Part shown: positions 31,604 to 40,860 of the stretch, in pieces | How positions within the stretch are numbered: the stretch's first letter is position 1 | Layout of the letters: the number at the start of each line of letters is the position of its first letter | From: Tolypeutes matacus | Lineage: Eukaryota > Chordata > Mammalia > Cingulata > Chlamyphoridae | DNA length: 64,000 nucleotides | Direction of reading: 5' to 3' | NCBI GenBank assembly: GCA_026826555.1 | Contig: JAKSZT010053881.1 | Location: 7,691,926 to 7,755,925 of the forward strand | Notes under the pieces: generated by a model | What the model was told of the DNA's origin: nothing | Databases searched by the model: none | The model's input: only the letters and a program-made list of their open reading frames with translations | Translations under genes and position numbers: made by a program

Positions 31604-33895
31604 GAATAAGGTCAGAGGCAGGACCCCACTGTCAGTCATTGCTGCTCCTCCCAGTCTCCCTTCAGAAAAGGCATGGGCTTGTCCAGAAGAAATGCCCAGG
31701 TTGCCCCAGAGTTGGGTCATCTAGCCTTTTGGAGTACGAGAAAAGTAGGTCTTGATTCTTGATCTCTGAGCCTGTGGTGTACAAGGAACTCAAAGTGCTT
31801 GCAGGACTTGCCAGGGATCATTTCTCAGTGGCAAAGAAGCTGGGGTTAAAGAGGCTTTTAAAGAGAACTCAAATAGTCCTTCCCTACCTTGCAAACTGAA
31901 ACTACTGGCACGTCTCATGCTCCTTGTTTTCTTTCCACCAATTGTTCCAGTGAATCCATCCTATTTAGCAGGAAATGAGAGGTGGTGTGCGAAATGGTCC
32001 CATTACTTTTCCACAGACTCTAAGGACATATCCCCACTCATTTCTACAATGTTCATGCAGACAGGTATTCAAAAAGACTTTACGTTGGAACCTGCTCCCT
32101 CCCCACCAAATCAAAACTCCTGCCATGTAAAGAAGCCCAGCTTGAGACATCAAAAACTCAGAAGTATTTAGGGAATGTGTGAATGCAAAAATGATAAAGC
32201 CCCAGGGATTATTTAGTCTCAAGAAGAGAAGGAAATGGGTCACCTGATGTCTCTTTAAACTTAGGAAAGATTACTATTCAGAAGCTGTATCCAGATGTAT
32301 GAATATTTCTCTTTTGAGGCTAGAACAGGAAACAATGGGCTTTGCTGGAGAAGGAAAGGATATAGATATATAAGGAGGGGCTTCCCACCATTGTGGTTAT
32401 AAAGCATTTTAATGGGATACTAGAGAGGCTGTCAAATCCACTTCCCCACAGAATTTTAAGAACTCGACAGATACCTCTCGGTAAAAATGGTTAGATAAGC
32501 CCTCCCTGGAGGTTGGAGGATGGAACAGATGACTTCTCAGGGGCCCTTTCAGCCCTATGTGTTTATCATTTTAAAACTGGACCTATCTGGTAAACTAGAA
32601 GCTGTATCATTTCTTCTCCCCACCCCCAATCCTTGTCTAATCTCATTTTCTCTGTTTATCCCTTGCTTTGCTGATGCCTACTTGATACTTGCTCTTTGGA
32701 TATTGTACTTTCACTGCAGCATGCTATGAAACACACAGACACTATCAAAGACGGATGTGACATTTGCAAGGACAGAGAAAAGATGGTTTCTCAGTACATT
32801 ATGTAACGGCGCTGTAGGAGTCACCTTTGGAAACACAATCTCAAACAAAGCAAGCCCCTGTTTTAACAATATTTTTCCATTGACTTAAAATCTGTTCCAG
32901 ATTTCAAAATATTTTACTTTTGGGAGGAGTCCTCATATCACATTACATATAGTTTGATTTTCCTCAGACTTGGTGTTCCTTTGAAGCCACACATCCCATT
33001 CACTTATAGTGTCATCTGTGCTGGAGGAGACCCGAGGTGGCTGTCGTGGGCTTTGTCCTCTATCACACAAGGCAAACATGAGAGCACGTGAATGATGCTT
33101 CACAATGTGAAGGGCTCTTCTGAAACCCTGCACTTTTCCAGTTCCAGATGGTTGCCTTTCCTCTATAATTCAGAGTTTAACTAATGCATGTTGGCTTTCC
33201 AGGACATATCCTAACAACAGAAGGTTGAAAATTAAGATTCTGAGATTTGCAAGACCAAGAAATTAGTTTAGTTCACCAGAGAATTACTCAGTTAACGTCA
33301 TTTGAAAAAATAATTCAATACCTAAGCTGACTTGGAGCAGAAGAAACTTTGCTAAGTAGAAGTAACAAAACCATCAGCTTTAAATTTAAATAAAATCGCC
33401 CACATGCAAGATGCAAAGTACTGACATGCATAGCAATGCATGTACAAATAAATAAACCACTTCATAAAACAAGTCACATTTTTATTATGAAGTTGTAGGT
33501 AAAAAAACCTCAGCTCATGCACGCCTGCATACATGAAATGTCATATTTTAAAAATATTTCTATGAATTTCTAGTTTGAGCCCCCATTTGGTAGCACATGG
33601 GAAACAAAGTCTCAAGCATTGCAGGTCTCCTTTTGTATTTTCCCTGGAGACCAGGAGTTCCAGGAGACTTGTGGGATGTTAAGGCATCATCTGGGAGCAT
33701 CTGGTCTCTGAATATCATCGACTGACATCTGCTGCTCCACTTGATCTTTCATTTTCCATCTATGCATGCCACAGCTGCATACTTGCCCCACTATAAAGCT
33801 TCTTCAGGTCTGTCAGCTATCTCTCAACCACTTCACTCCCCTCTTGGTGGGTGGGGAAGACCATCATACTACTTTAGTCTCAGAATTGTTTCAGG
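31604..33895. other. Repeat-poor noncoding DNA
   Basis: About 2.3 kb with no clear mobile element. It includes the ATGCAT dyad at 33424-33443. Open frames are short and overlap on both strands. The 33200-33600 part is AT-rich with AAATAAATAAAC-like forkhead/homeodomain text and is a conserved-element candidate. Confidence 0.4.
33424..33443. promoter_or_regulatory. ATGCAT inverted-repeat dyad
   Basis: ACATGCAT, a 4-base spacer (AGCA), then ATGCATGT: a perfect 8-bp inverted repeat. ATGCAT is the half-octamer core favoured by POU-domain factors, and a forkhead-like AAATAAATAAACC follows at once. A regulatory role is inference only. Confidence 0.3.
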
Positions 33896-33904
33896 CCTCT
33901 TTGC

Positions 33905-34085
33905 ATAGACAGGACTAGCTACATAATTTGTGGGGTCTAAGTGCAAAATGAAAATGCAAGGTCCCTTGTTTAAAAACTATTAAAATTTAAAGATGGCAAT
34001 GGTAGAGCCTTAAACCAAGTACAGGGCCCTGTGCAACTGCACAGGTGGTGTATTCATGAAGTCAGCCCCATGTATAGATTCCCGA
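33905..34085. mobile_element. Ancient DNA-transposon-like repeat
   Basis: ACTAGCTACATAATTTGTGG, GCAAAATGAAAATGCAAGGT, AGGGCCCTGTGCAACTGCAC and CATGAAGTCAGCCCC resemble an old medium-reiterated repeat seen widely in mammals. I cannot give its name. CCAAGTACAGGGCCCT (34015-34030) recurs exactly at 34137-34152. Confidence 0.45.
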
Positions 34086-34660
34086 GGCTCAAACACCTTG
34101 CTGGGTGTCAGGAATAGCAAGATGCTTCCTCCTAAGCCAAGTACAGGGCCCTTTGTTTTCAGTAACCCAATCTTATCCAGAGATTCTCTCTCTCCCACCA
34201 GCCCTCAGCCTGGGATGGAAGTGGCTGTTCCAGAGGACACAAGTCCCCTTCTCAGACCCACAGAGACCAAATTTTCTCCTCTCTCTTTCTTATCTCTCTC
34301 CTTCCACATAAACAAGCATGAGGACGCCATCAAATCTGGGAGTGTGACAGCCTGACTCTTTTCTATTCTCAATATATTGTTTAAATGGGGGGGTAGGCGG
34401 TGGAATGCTTTATGCCCTGAGACCTTTAGAGCTTAGACTTTTGAAACAAAACAAAATGAAAAATGAGCAGACTATGTTAACTCAAAGGCCTTTTCTTTCA
34501 ATACTATTCTATTGGCCATTTGCTTTAAAAACCTGTTTTGAAACTCAAAAGCCCTGTTTTGGTCCTTTTACTCTCTTTCTACTATGGCATCCCTTCCTGG
34601 TGTAAATAAGCATCTAAACATTCCAGATGCTAACCCTATTGGGAAAGAGCCAATAGGTAA
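34086..34660. other. Unclassified noncoding DNA
   Basis: No assignable repeat beyond the repeated CCAAGTACAGGGCCCT at 34137-34152. No gene signature. Confidence 0.35.
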
Positions 34661-34664
34661 CAGA

Positions 34665-34815
34665 AATGGGGAATAACATTGGTCCCCAGTTTCCCTATTA
34701 GGGAGGTTAAGTATATTGTCCAAGGTCACACAGCTAATTAAGCGACAGAGGTGGGATTTCAGCTTATGTGGTTTAGCTCCCGAGTCTGGAATCTTAATCA
34801 TAATGCTCTACTGCT
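34665..34815 (-). mobile_element. MIR SINE, antisense
   Basis: GTCCCCAGTTTCCC, GGAGGTTAAGTATATTGTCC, AAGGTCACACAGCTAATTAA, GTGGGATTTCAGCTTATG and CCGAGTCTGGAATCTTAA are antisense MIR. Confidence 0.85.
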
Positions 34816-35485
34816 TCTTTTAGTAGGTACTAATAAATGACAGCTTCGGTATTTAGTATAATGATAAAGTAGCAATAACTGGTTCTTTAGGTTTCCCAGA
34901 AACAAAAGAATGTACAGGCCATTAAAACAAATATATTTATGGTACAAGAAAGAAACATTTGTTTAGCTTGACATTTATTAGCTTGTCACCCTTTTTAACA
35001 AAATTCTGAAACAATAATAGAAAGTAGTGACCAAGAGGAGCTAGCCTGGGTTCTCTCATTTCTTTTTTAACAGGGGCAGGTAGATCACAGAATAATATAG
35101 GTAACAGATATAGGCCATTATATTCAAACAAGATATCTATAAACATTTTCAGTTAACTTATATTTATAAAAGTCTAACAGTAGTGTTCAGGTTTCATGAT
35201 AATTCAAGACCACAAACTTAATGTAGAATCTTCCAACAGGCAGGTGGCATTCCAAGGGTCACCTCTGAATATAAGCTTAAGCATAGGCCACTTCAGGGGC
35301 CTAAAGAAAGAACATGAGTTGCCCTGGCTTAATCACTTTCTACCCCAGCGACCATAGATGAGTCACTTCGTTTCTGTGCCTCAATGGTCTACCAACTCTA
35401 TGTCAGAGCATAGTAAGTGTTCAAAACATAATAGCTGCATTTTTTCCCTACTTCCTTGATTCAGGCAGGATTACCACCAATGTAC
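34816..35485. other. Unclassified AT-rich noncoding DNA
   Basis: No repeat family or gene recognised in this stretch. A MIR-type phrase (TGAGTCACTTCGTTTCTGTG, then CCTCAATGG) near 35350-35385 may be a very decayed remnant. Confidence 0.35.
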
Positions 35486-35489
35486 ATTT

Positions 35490-35716
35490 TTAGCTAACAT
35501 TCATTCATTGCTTTTTATGTGGCAAACACTATTCAAAGCACTTGACATCTATTAACTCATTTAATCTTCAAAACAATCCCATGAAGTAGATATTATTTTT
35601 AACCCTATTTTACAGATGGGAAGACTGAAGCACAGAAAGGTAGACTAACTTGCCTAAGGTCACACAGCTAGGAAACAACCTAGAAAACCTAGCTCCAGAA
35701 TCTATTCTCTTAAAGC
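35490..35716 (-). mobile_element. MIR SINE, antisense, near full length
   Basis: Excellent antisense MIR: ATTCATTGCTTTTTATGTGG, TATTAACTCATTTAATCTTC, CCTATTTTACAGATGGGAAG, CTGAAGCACAGAAAGG and AAGGTCACACAGCTAGGAAA. One of the best preserved MIR copies in the window. Confidence 0.92.
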
Positions 35717-35749
35717 AACTAATAAATCATTTTGTTTGTTTGATGTGAG

Positions 35750-37160
35750 ACTTTAAAAAAAAATTTTTTTTTATTTCTAGATGACTTTTTGTCCTCCTGA
35801 TATTTAAAGCAATTCATTCTACTAGATAAAACTATAGAGAATATTTTAATAATCTTTGGTAGGTTGTCTTTTCTAAGTAAAACAAGGAAGCTATAATCTA
35901 TAGAGAAAAAGATGGACAGACTGACTGCATAAAATTAATAACTTCTCAGTAATCACAAACCAAATTAGAACACAAGTGAAAAACTGGAAGACAAGAATCA
36001 AACAATAGTCAGAGTTAAAATCCATTATATAAAGGCCTTCTATAAATTAATAATAAAAGACAATTCAATAGAAAAATTGGCAAAGAATATGAAAAAGCAA
36101 GTCACACAAAAAAGAAACAAATGACAAGTGAATATGGAAATATGGTCAATCTCATCAAAAACCAAGGAATTAATAATTAAAACAAAAATGGGATATTACT
36201 TTTTCCCATTGGAGTACCAAAAAAGAGCAAAAATTAATCATACCCAGGGTAGCAAATGTGTGAGGAAAAGAACATTCTCATATGGCATTGTAGAAATACA
36301 AATTGGAATAGTATTTTTGGCAAGAAACTTGGAAGTATCTATCAAAATTTAAAATATATATGCCCTTTAACTTAGAATTCAACTTCTAGGAATCTGATAA
36401 AGAGAAAGATTGTGCATGCACCCAAAGCTATATATACAAGGATGTCCACTGCAACGTTATTGGTGATCCTTTAAAAAAGAAGAAAGAAAGGAATAAGGGA
36501 AGGAAGGAAGGAAGGGAGGGAGGAAGGCAGGGAGGGAGGGAAGGAGGAAGGGAAGAGGGAGGAAAGAGGGAGGGAGGGAGGGAAGAAGAAAGAAAAGAGG
36601 CAAATCAATCCAGTAAAAGGGACTGTCAAAATAAATTATGATACATGTCTACAATTGAATAATACAAAGGAGGTAGAACTTTACACACTGACATTGAAAT
36701 ATCTCCAAGAACATTGTTAGGGAAAAAGAGCTAGTTGCAGAACAAAGTGAATTGTATAATTCTCATTTATAAAAACCTAAACTATACACACACACTCATA
36801 TATGCACATGTATATAAGTATACCTTATATAAATTTATAGTAAATGATCTGAAAAGATGCATACTAAATTGCTGATTGTAGCTATTGTGAAATAACTTAT
36901 GCTCATGTGTGTCTCACAAGAACAGTACATGGACTTGAATTTGCCTGTATTTCTTATCTGTAAAGAAAGTCTACTTCAACATAGTGCACCCAGTAACACA
37001 GTGACTTTGATTTTTATTATGTAATATTTTATATTGTCTGAATTTTTATAATGAATTCATTATATTATAATATATAATATATATTAATTATATTATAATT
37101 CATTTATTATTTATGCAATTGCAAGATTTTTAAAGAATCAAATAAAAAGAAAAGAAACAT
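35750..37160 (+). mobile_element. L1M LINE 3' end, sense, with purine tract
   Basis: L1 ORF2 C-terminal and 3'-UTR text: AGACAATTCAATAGAAAAAT, GGCAAAGAATATG, TGGTCAATCTCATCAAAAAC, GGGATATTACTTTTTCCCAT, TTCAACTTCTAGGAATCTGA, GATGTCCACTGCAACG, then GAATTGTATAATTCTCATTT. The (GGAA)n tract at 36476-36598 interrupts it. An AT-palindromic stretch occurs near 37045-37105. No intact frame. Confidence 0.7.
36476..36598. repeat. (GGAA/GGGA)n purine tract with G-quadruplex motif
   Basis: About 120 bp of nearly pure purine. Within it, 36568-36582 is four GGG runs separated by single A residues, a canonical quadruplex motif. GGAA arrays are also known binding platforms for ETS-family factors. It grew inside an old L1 and needs no special function. 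Confidence 0.9.
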
Positions 37161-37184
37161 TAAAATATTGAGAAAAACAAGTGC

Positions 37185-37515
37185 TTAGCAGGCTGATTAC
37201 TGACCCTCAAAGATATCAGGTCCTAATCCCTTGAGCCTGTAAATGTTACCTTATTTGGAAAATGGGTTTTTGCAGATATGATTAAGGATTTTGAGATGAG
37301 GAGATTATCCTGGATTATCTGGGTGGGCCCAAAATGCAATCACATGTATCCTTATGAGAGGCAAGCAGAAGCAGAAGGAGATACACACATCCACAGAGGA
37401 GAAGGTGATGTGAAGACAGAGCAGAGGGGGATTGGAAGATGCTGGCCTTGAACATTGGGGTGATGGGGCCACAAACCAAGGAACATCAGCAACCACCAGA
37501 AGCTGGAAGAGGCAG
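37185..37515 (+). mobile_element. LTR-type repeat, 5' part only, cut by telomeric tract
   Basis: CCCTCAAAGATATCAGGTCC, GTAAATGTTACCTTATTTGG, GCAGATATGATTAAGGATTT, ATTATCCTGGATTATCTGGG and AACCACCAGAAGCTGGAAGA follow a common mammalian LTR-class repeat, subfamily unassigned. The expected 3' part is missing: sequence switches abruptly to CTAACC units after GGAAGAGGCAG. Confidence 0.65.
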
Positions 37516-37555
37516 CTAACCCTATCCCTAACCTTAACCCTAACCCTAGCCCTAT
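37516..37555 (-). repeat. Interstitial telomeric repeat, ~6.5 units
   Basis: Forty bases of six-base units, CTAACC, CTATCC, CTAACC, TTAACC, CTAACC, CTAGCC, CTATCA: four of seven match CTAACC or differ only in the first base. On the minus strand this is TTAGGG-type. It lies precisely between a truncated LTR repeat and the next segment, consistent with end-repair at a break. It is not a chromosome end because ordinary repeats continue on both sides. Confidence 0.85.
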
Positions 37556-37639
37556 CACCACACTCAGTTCCATCATCCCCAAAAGTTTCCTCATGACCTT
37601 TGTAATCCATCCTTCTCCACACCTCCATGTCTAGGCAAT

Positions 37640-38155
37640 CACTCCTGCTCTCTGTCACTATAGATAAGATTGCATATTCTAGAATTCTGTGTATGTGCTC
37701 TTTTTTAAATCCATCTTATTTCACTTGGCATAATGATTTTGAGACTCATCAAAATATTTCATTCATTTTTATTGCTGGGAAGTATTCTCTTATATGCTGT
37801 ACCACAATTTGTTTCTCCATTTACCTATTGATATTTCCAGATTTGTTTGTTTTTTGAGGTGCTGGGGTAGGGGATTGAACCCTGGAACCTCCCATGTGGG
37901 AAGCCGGCGCTCAGCCACTTGAGCCACATCCACTCCCATTATTTCCAGGTTTTGACTCTTTACAGATAAAGCTACTATGTGCATTTATGTACAAGCCTTT
38001 GTGTGGACATATATTCTCACTTCTCTTTGGGGAGAGCTAGGTTATATAGTGGGTAGTATGTAACTTTTTAAGAATCTGCCAAATGGATCTCCAAAGAGCT
38101 GGTACTGTTTTATATCCCCACACACAGTTCCAGTTCATAAACACTTGGTCTGGTG
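37640..38155 (-). mobile_element. L1M LINE, antisense, split by SINE
   Basis: Antisense L1 3' text: TTTCACTTGGCATAATGATT, TGTACCACAATTTGTTTC, TCCATTTACCTATTGATATT, ACAGATAAAGCTACTATGTG and GGATCTCCAAAGAGCTGGTA. The SINE monomer at 37845-37939 interrupts the phrase TATTTCCAG. Confidence 0.75.
37845..37939 (-). mobile_element. Monomeric tRNA-like SINE, antisense
   Basis: Flanks TATTTCCAGATTT (37832-37844) and TATTTCCAGGTTT (37940-37952): 13-bp duplication with one change. The minus strand gives GGATGTGGCTCAAGTGGCTG and a B-box GGTTCAATCC, then a short A-rich tail. At about 95 bp it is a single tRNA-like unit, unlike the dimers elsewhere. Monomers are known in the DAS-SINE families. Confidence 0.88.
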
Positions 38156-38159
38156 AATC

Positions 38160-38460
38160 TTTTTTCAAAAGCAATTTTATAGAGACATATTCACATACTA
38201 TACAATCTATCTAAAATGTACAATTCAGTGGCTTTTGGTATTATTACAAAATTGTGCCTTCATCACTGCATTCAACATTAGAGCATTTTCATTACTCCAA
38301 AAAGAAAATCCCCCTACCCCTTAGCAGCCACCTCTCAATCCTGCTATCCTTCTCCTGTCATACATGTCTGCTAAATTGATTCCATCTCTACAGATTTGTT
38401 TATATTTATAATTCATATAAATGGAGTCAAACAATACGCAGTACTTTCTGTCTGATTTCT
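38160..38460 (-). mobile_element. Old L1M 3'-UTR fragment, antisense
   Basis: GTACAATTCAGTGGCTTTTG, CAAAATTGTGCCTTCATCAC, AGCATTTTCATTACTCC and TTAGCAGCCACCTCTCAATC are a familiar antisense L1M 3'-UTR sequence. Confidence 0.75.
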
Positions 38461-39804
38461 GTCACTTTGGATAATCCTCTTTTTCTTTCTTACAATTGAT
38501 TAAAAATATTAATATATTACTATTCACTACATTCCATAGTTTGCTTTAGATGTATTGTTGCCCAAATACCACCTGATTATTAACACCTTGTAATATTAAC
38601 GTACATTTGTTCTGATTCATGGAAGAACATTCTTATATTTGTTCTATTAACCACACTTATCATCTGCTACAGGGTTCACTATACTATACCATCCCTTGTT
38701 TCATTCTCTAGCTTCCCTTCTAGTGGCAAACAAAACCCTAAATTTTCCCTTTCAATCAAAATCATACCTCCATATTGGTGCCTCTAATTACATTCACTCT
38801 AATTTGTTATCATCACCTCTATCCCATTCCAAACATTTACAATCAACCTTATGGTCAAACTTTTTTAATGTTACCCATTCTAATAAAACTACAATGGTAT
38901 CTCATTGCAGTTTTTATTTGTATTTTTGTAGTGACAGATGGTGTGAAGTATCTTTTCTTGTGCTCAGTGACAATTTTTATATCTTTTGTGAAATATGTAT
39001 GTTCAAATATTTTGCCCATTTTTCATCAGAGAGTTTATTTTCTTCTTATTGAGTTCTAAGAATTTTTTATTTACTCTGGATGTAAGTTCTTTGCCTGGTA
39101 CACGTGCTACAAACATTTTCTCCCACTTTGTGTCTTGCCTTTTTTATTTTCCTAATATTTTCTGAAAGTAGAGATTCTAAAGTTTGATGAAGTCAATTTT
39201 TTTCTATAGTCCTTGCTTTTTTGTGTGTAAGAAAACTTTGCCTGCCCCAAGATTGCAAAAATTTTCTCCTATGTTTCTTCTAGAAGTTTTGTAGTTTTAG
39301 GTTTACACTTAGGTCTGTGACCCATTTCAAGGTAGTTTTTGTGTATGGTGTGAAGTTAAGGGCCAATGTTCATTTGTTTTCCATCTGGATATCCAGTTGA
39401 TCTAACACCATTTGTTGAAAAAACTTTCCTTTTCTTATTAATTTGCTTTGGCATCTTTGTCACAAAACAACTTACCATATATATACGGGTCTCTTTCTGA
39501 ACTCTCCACTCTTTCCATTGATCTATAAGTTTGTCTTTTCTCCAATATCAATCTGTCTTGACTAATGTAGCTTTATAAGAAGTTTTGAAATCAGGTAGGG
39601 TGAAGGCTCAATCTTTGTTTTTCTTTCATAACATAGTTTTGGTTTATCTAGATTCTCTGCATTGCCATATACATTTCAGAATCAGCTTCTCAATTTCTAC
39701 CCAAAAGAAGCCTACTAGAATTTTGACTGGAGTTGTGGAGATGTGGAGATAAATTTGGGGGAAACTGATGTCTTAACAATTTTGAGTCTTCCATTCTATG
39801 TACC
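38461..39804 (-). mobile_element. L1 LINE, antisense, 3' UTR into ORF2
   Basis: Starts with a 3'-UTR related to that at 21930 (AATATTAACGTACATTTGTT), then antisense ORF2: CAATGGTATCTCATTGCAG, AGTTCTTTGCCTGGTACACG, ATCCAGTTGATCTAACACC, TCTTTCCATTGATCTATAAG and TCAATTTCTACCCAAAAGAA. It is cut by a SINE at its right end. No intact frame. Confidence 0.75.
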
Positions 39805-39817
39805 ACATAACCTTTTT

Positions 39818-40200
39818 TTTTTAATTCCACGCCCCCCCCCCGCCCCTTGCGCTCGCTGTCTGCTCTCTGTGTCTATTTGTTGCGTGTTCTTCTGTGTCTG
39901 CTTGTCTTCTCTTCTCACCTTCTCTTTAGGAGGCACCGAGAACCAATCCTGGGACCTTCTGATGTGGGAAAGAGGCACTCAATTGCTTGAGTCACCTTAG
40001 CACCCTGGTTTTGTTGTGTCTTTCACTGTCTCTCCTTTGTGACTCTTTTTTGTTGTTTCATCTTGTTGCATCAGCTCTCTGCGTGGGCCAGCTGTCTGCA
40101 TAAGCCAGCTCACTTTCACCAGGAGGCCCCGGGAACCCCACCCGGGGCCCTCCATATGGTAGACGGGAGCCCAATCACTTGAGCCACATCTACTTCTCCC
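39818..40200 (-). mobile_element. Dimeric tRNA-derived xenarthran SINE, antisense
   Basis: ACATAACCTTTTT flanks it exactly (39805-39817 and 40201-40213). The plus-strand left end carries a C-run and CTGTCTGCTCTCTGTGTC; the right end has GCCACATCTACTTCTCCC. The layout equals the SINE at 12733. Chance frames on both strands arise from its GC-rich body. Confidence 0.92.
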
Positions 40201-40284
40201 ACATAACCTTTTTAAAAACACTGATTATATATGTATCTCAAGTTTCCTCAAATTTAACTAATTCATACAGCCTGTGTGTACAAA

Positions 40285-40415
40285 TTCATCCATCCATTCA
40301 TTTATTCAACAAAACTTTAAAGAGCTTATTATAAGACCAGTTTCCCTTCTAGGTCCTTGGGTTACAACATTAAACAAAGACATAAAGTTGTGATCTTTTG
40401 GAGTTTACAGGGTCA
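40285..40415 (-). mobile_element. L2 LINE, antisense
   Basis: TCATTTATTCAACAAAACTT, CCTTCTAGGTCCTTGGGTTA, CAACATTAAACAAAGAC and TTGGAGTTTACAGGG form an antisense L2 tail. Confidence 0.7.
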
Positions 40416-40729
40416 CCTTAATGGCGACAACCCCAATTCCTCTCCCTCTACCTGCTGGTGAAGGACTTTTGTCCCTCATGTATTTCTGGGAGCTTTCAAA
40501 AAGTGTCATATATATGGTCAGGAACAAATCCTATCAGTTACCAAAGAACATCCCCAAGGAACCACTATTGTTTCTACCAGGTCTTCTACTCAATGTTACT
40601 TTACTTCATAGTTTATTCCATGTTCTGCCACTGTTGTTTGCCCTGCCCTAAGCACTCCAGCATAGAAGGAAAGGGGGACAGAACTGCGATGGAGCTAAGT
40701 GTTTTTAAGTCTCCTGAGACAGATGCTAA

Positions 40730-40860
40730 CTTCATCCTTAAGTGACAGATAAGAAAACTAAGGCACAGAGATGATAAGTGACTTGGCTAAAGGTAGACAT
40801 ATCCTAGATTCAAATTCAGATCAGCTTACTATAAGTGTTCTTTCCACTGTGTGTTGTTGC
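40730..40860 (-). mobile_element. MIR SINE, antisense
   Basis: AAACTAAGGCACAGAGATG, TAAGTGACTTGGCTAAAGG and TTCAAATTCAGATCAGC are antisense MIR. The 40416-40729 interval before it has no assignable feature. Confidence 0.7.

Noticed and set aside
37516..37555. True chromosome end
   Set aside because: Only about 40 bp with variant units, and ordinary interspersed repeats continue on both sides.
37305..37658. 117-codon minus-strand frame across the telomeric tract
   Set aside because: Built from an LTR remnant and telomeric units that read as Gly-Leu or Arg-Val repeats; not a gene.
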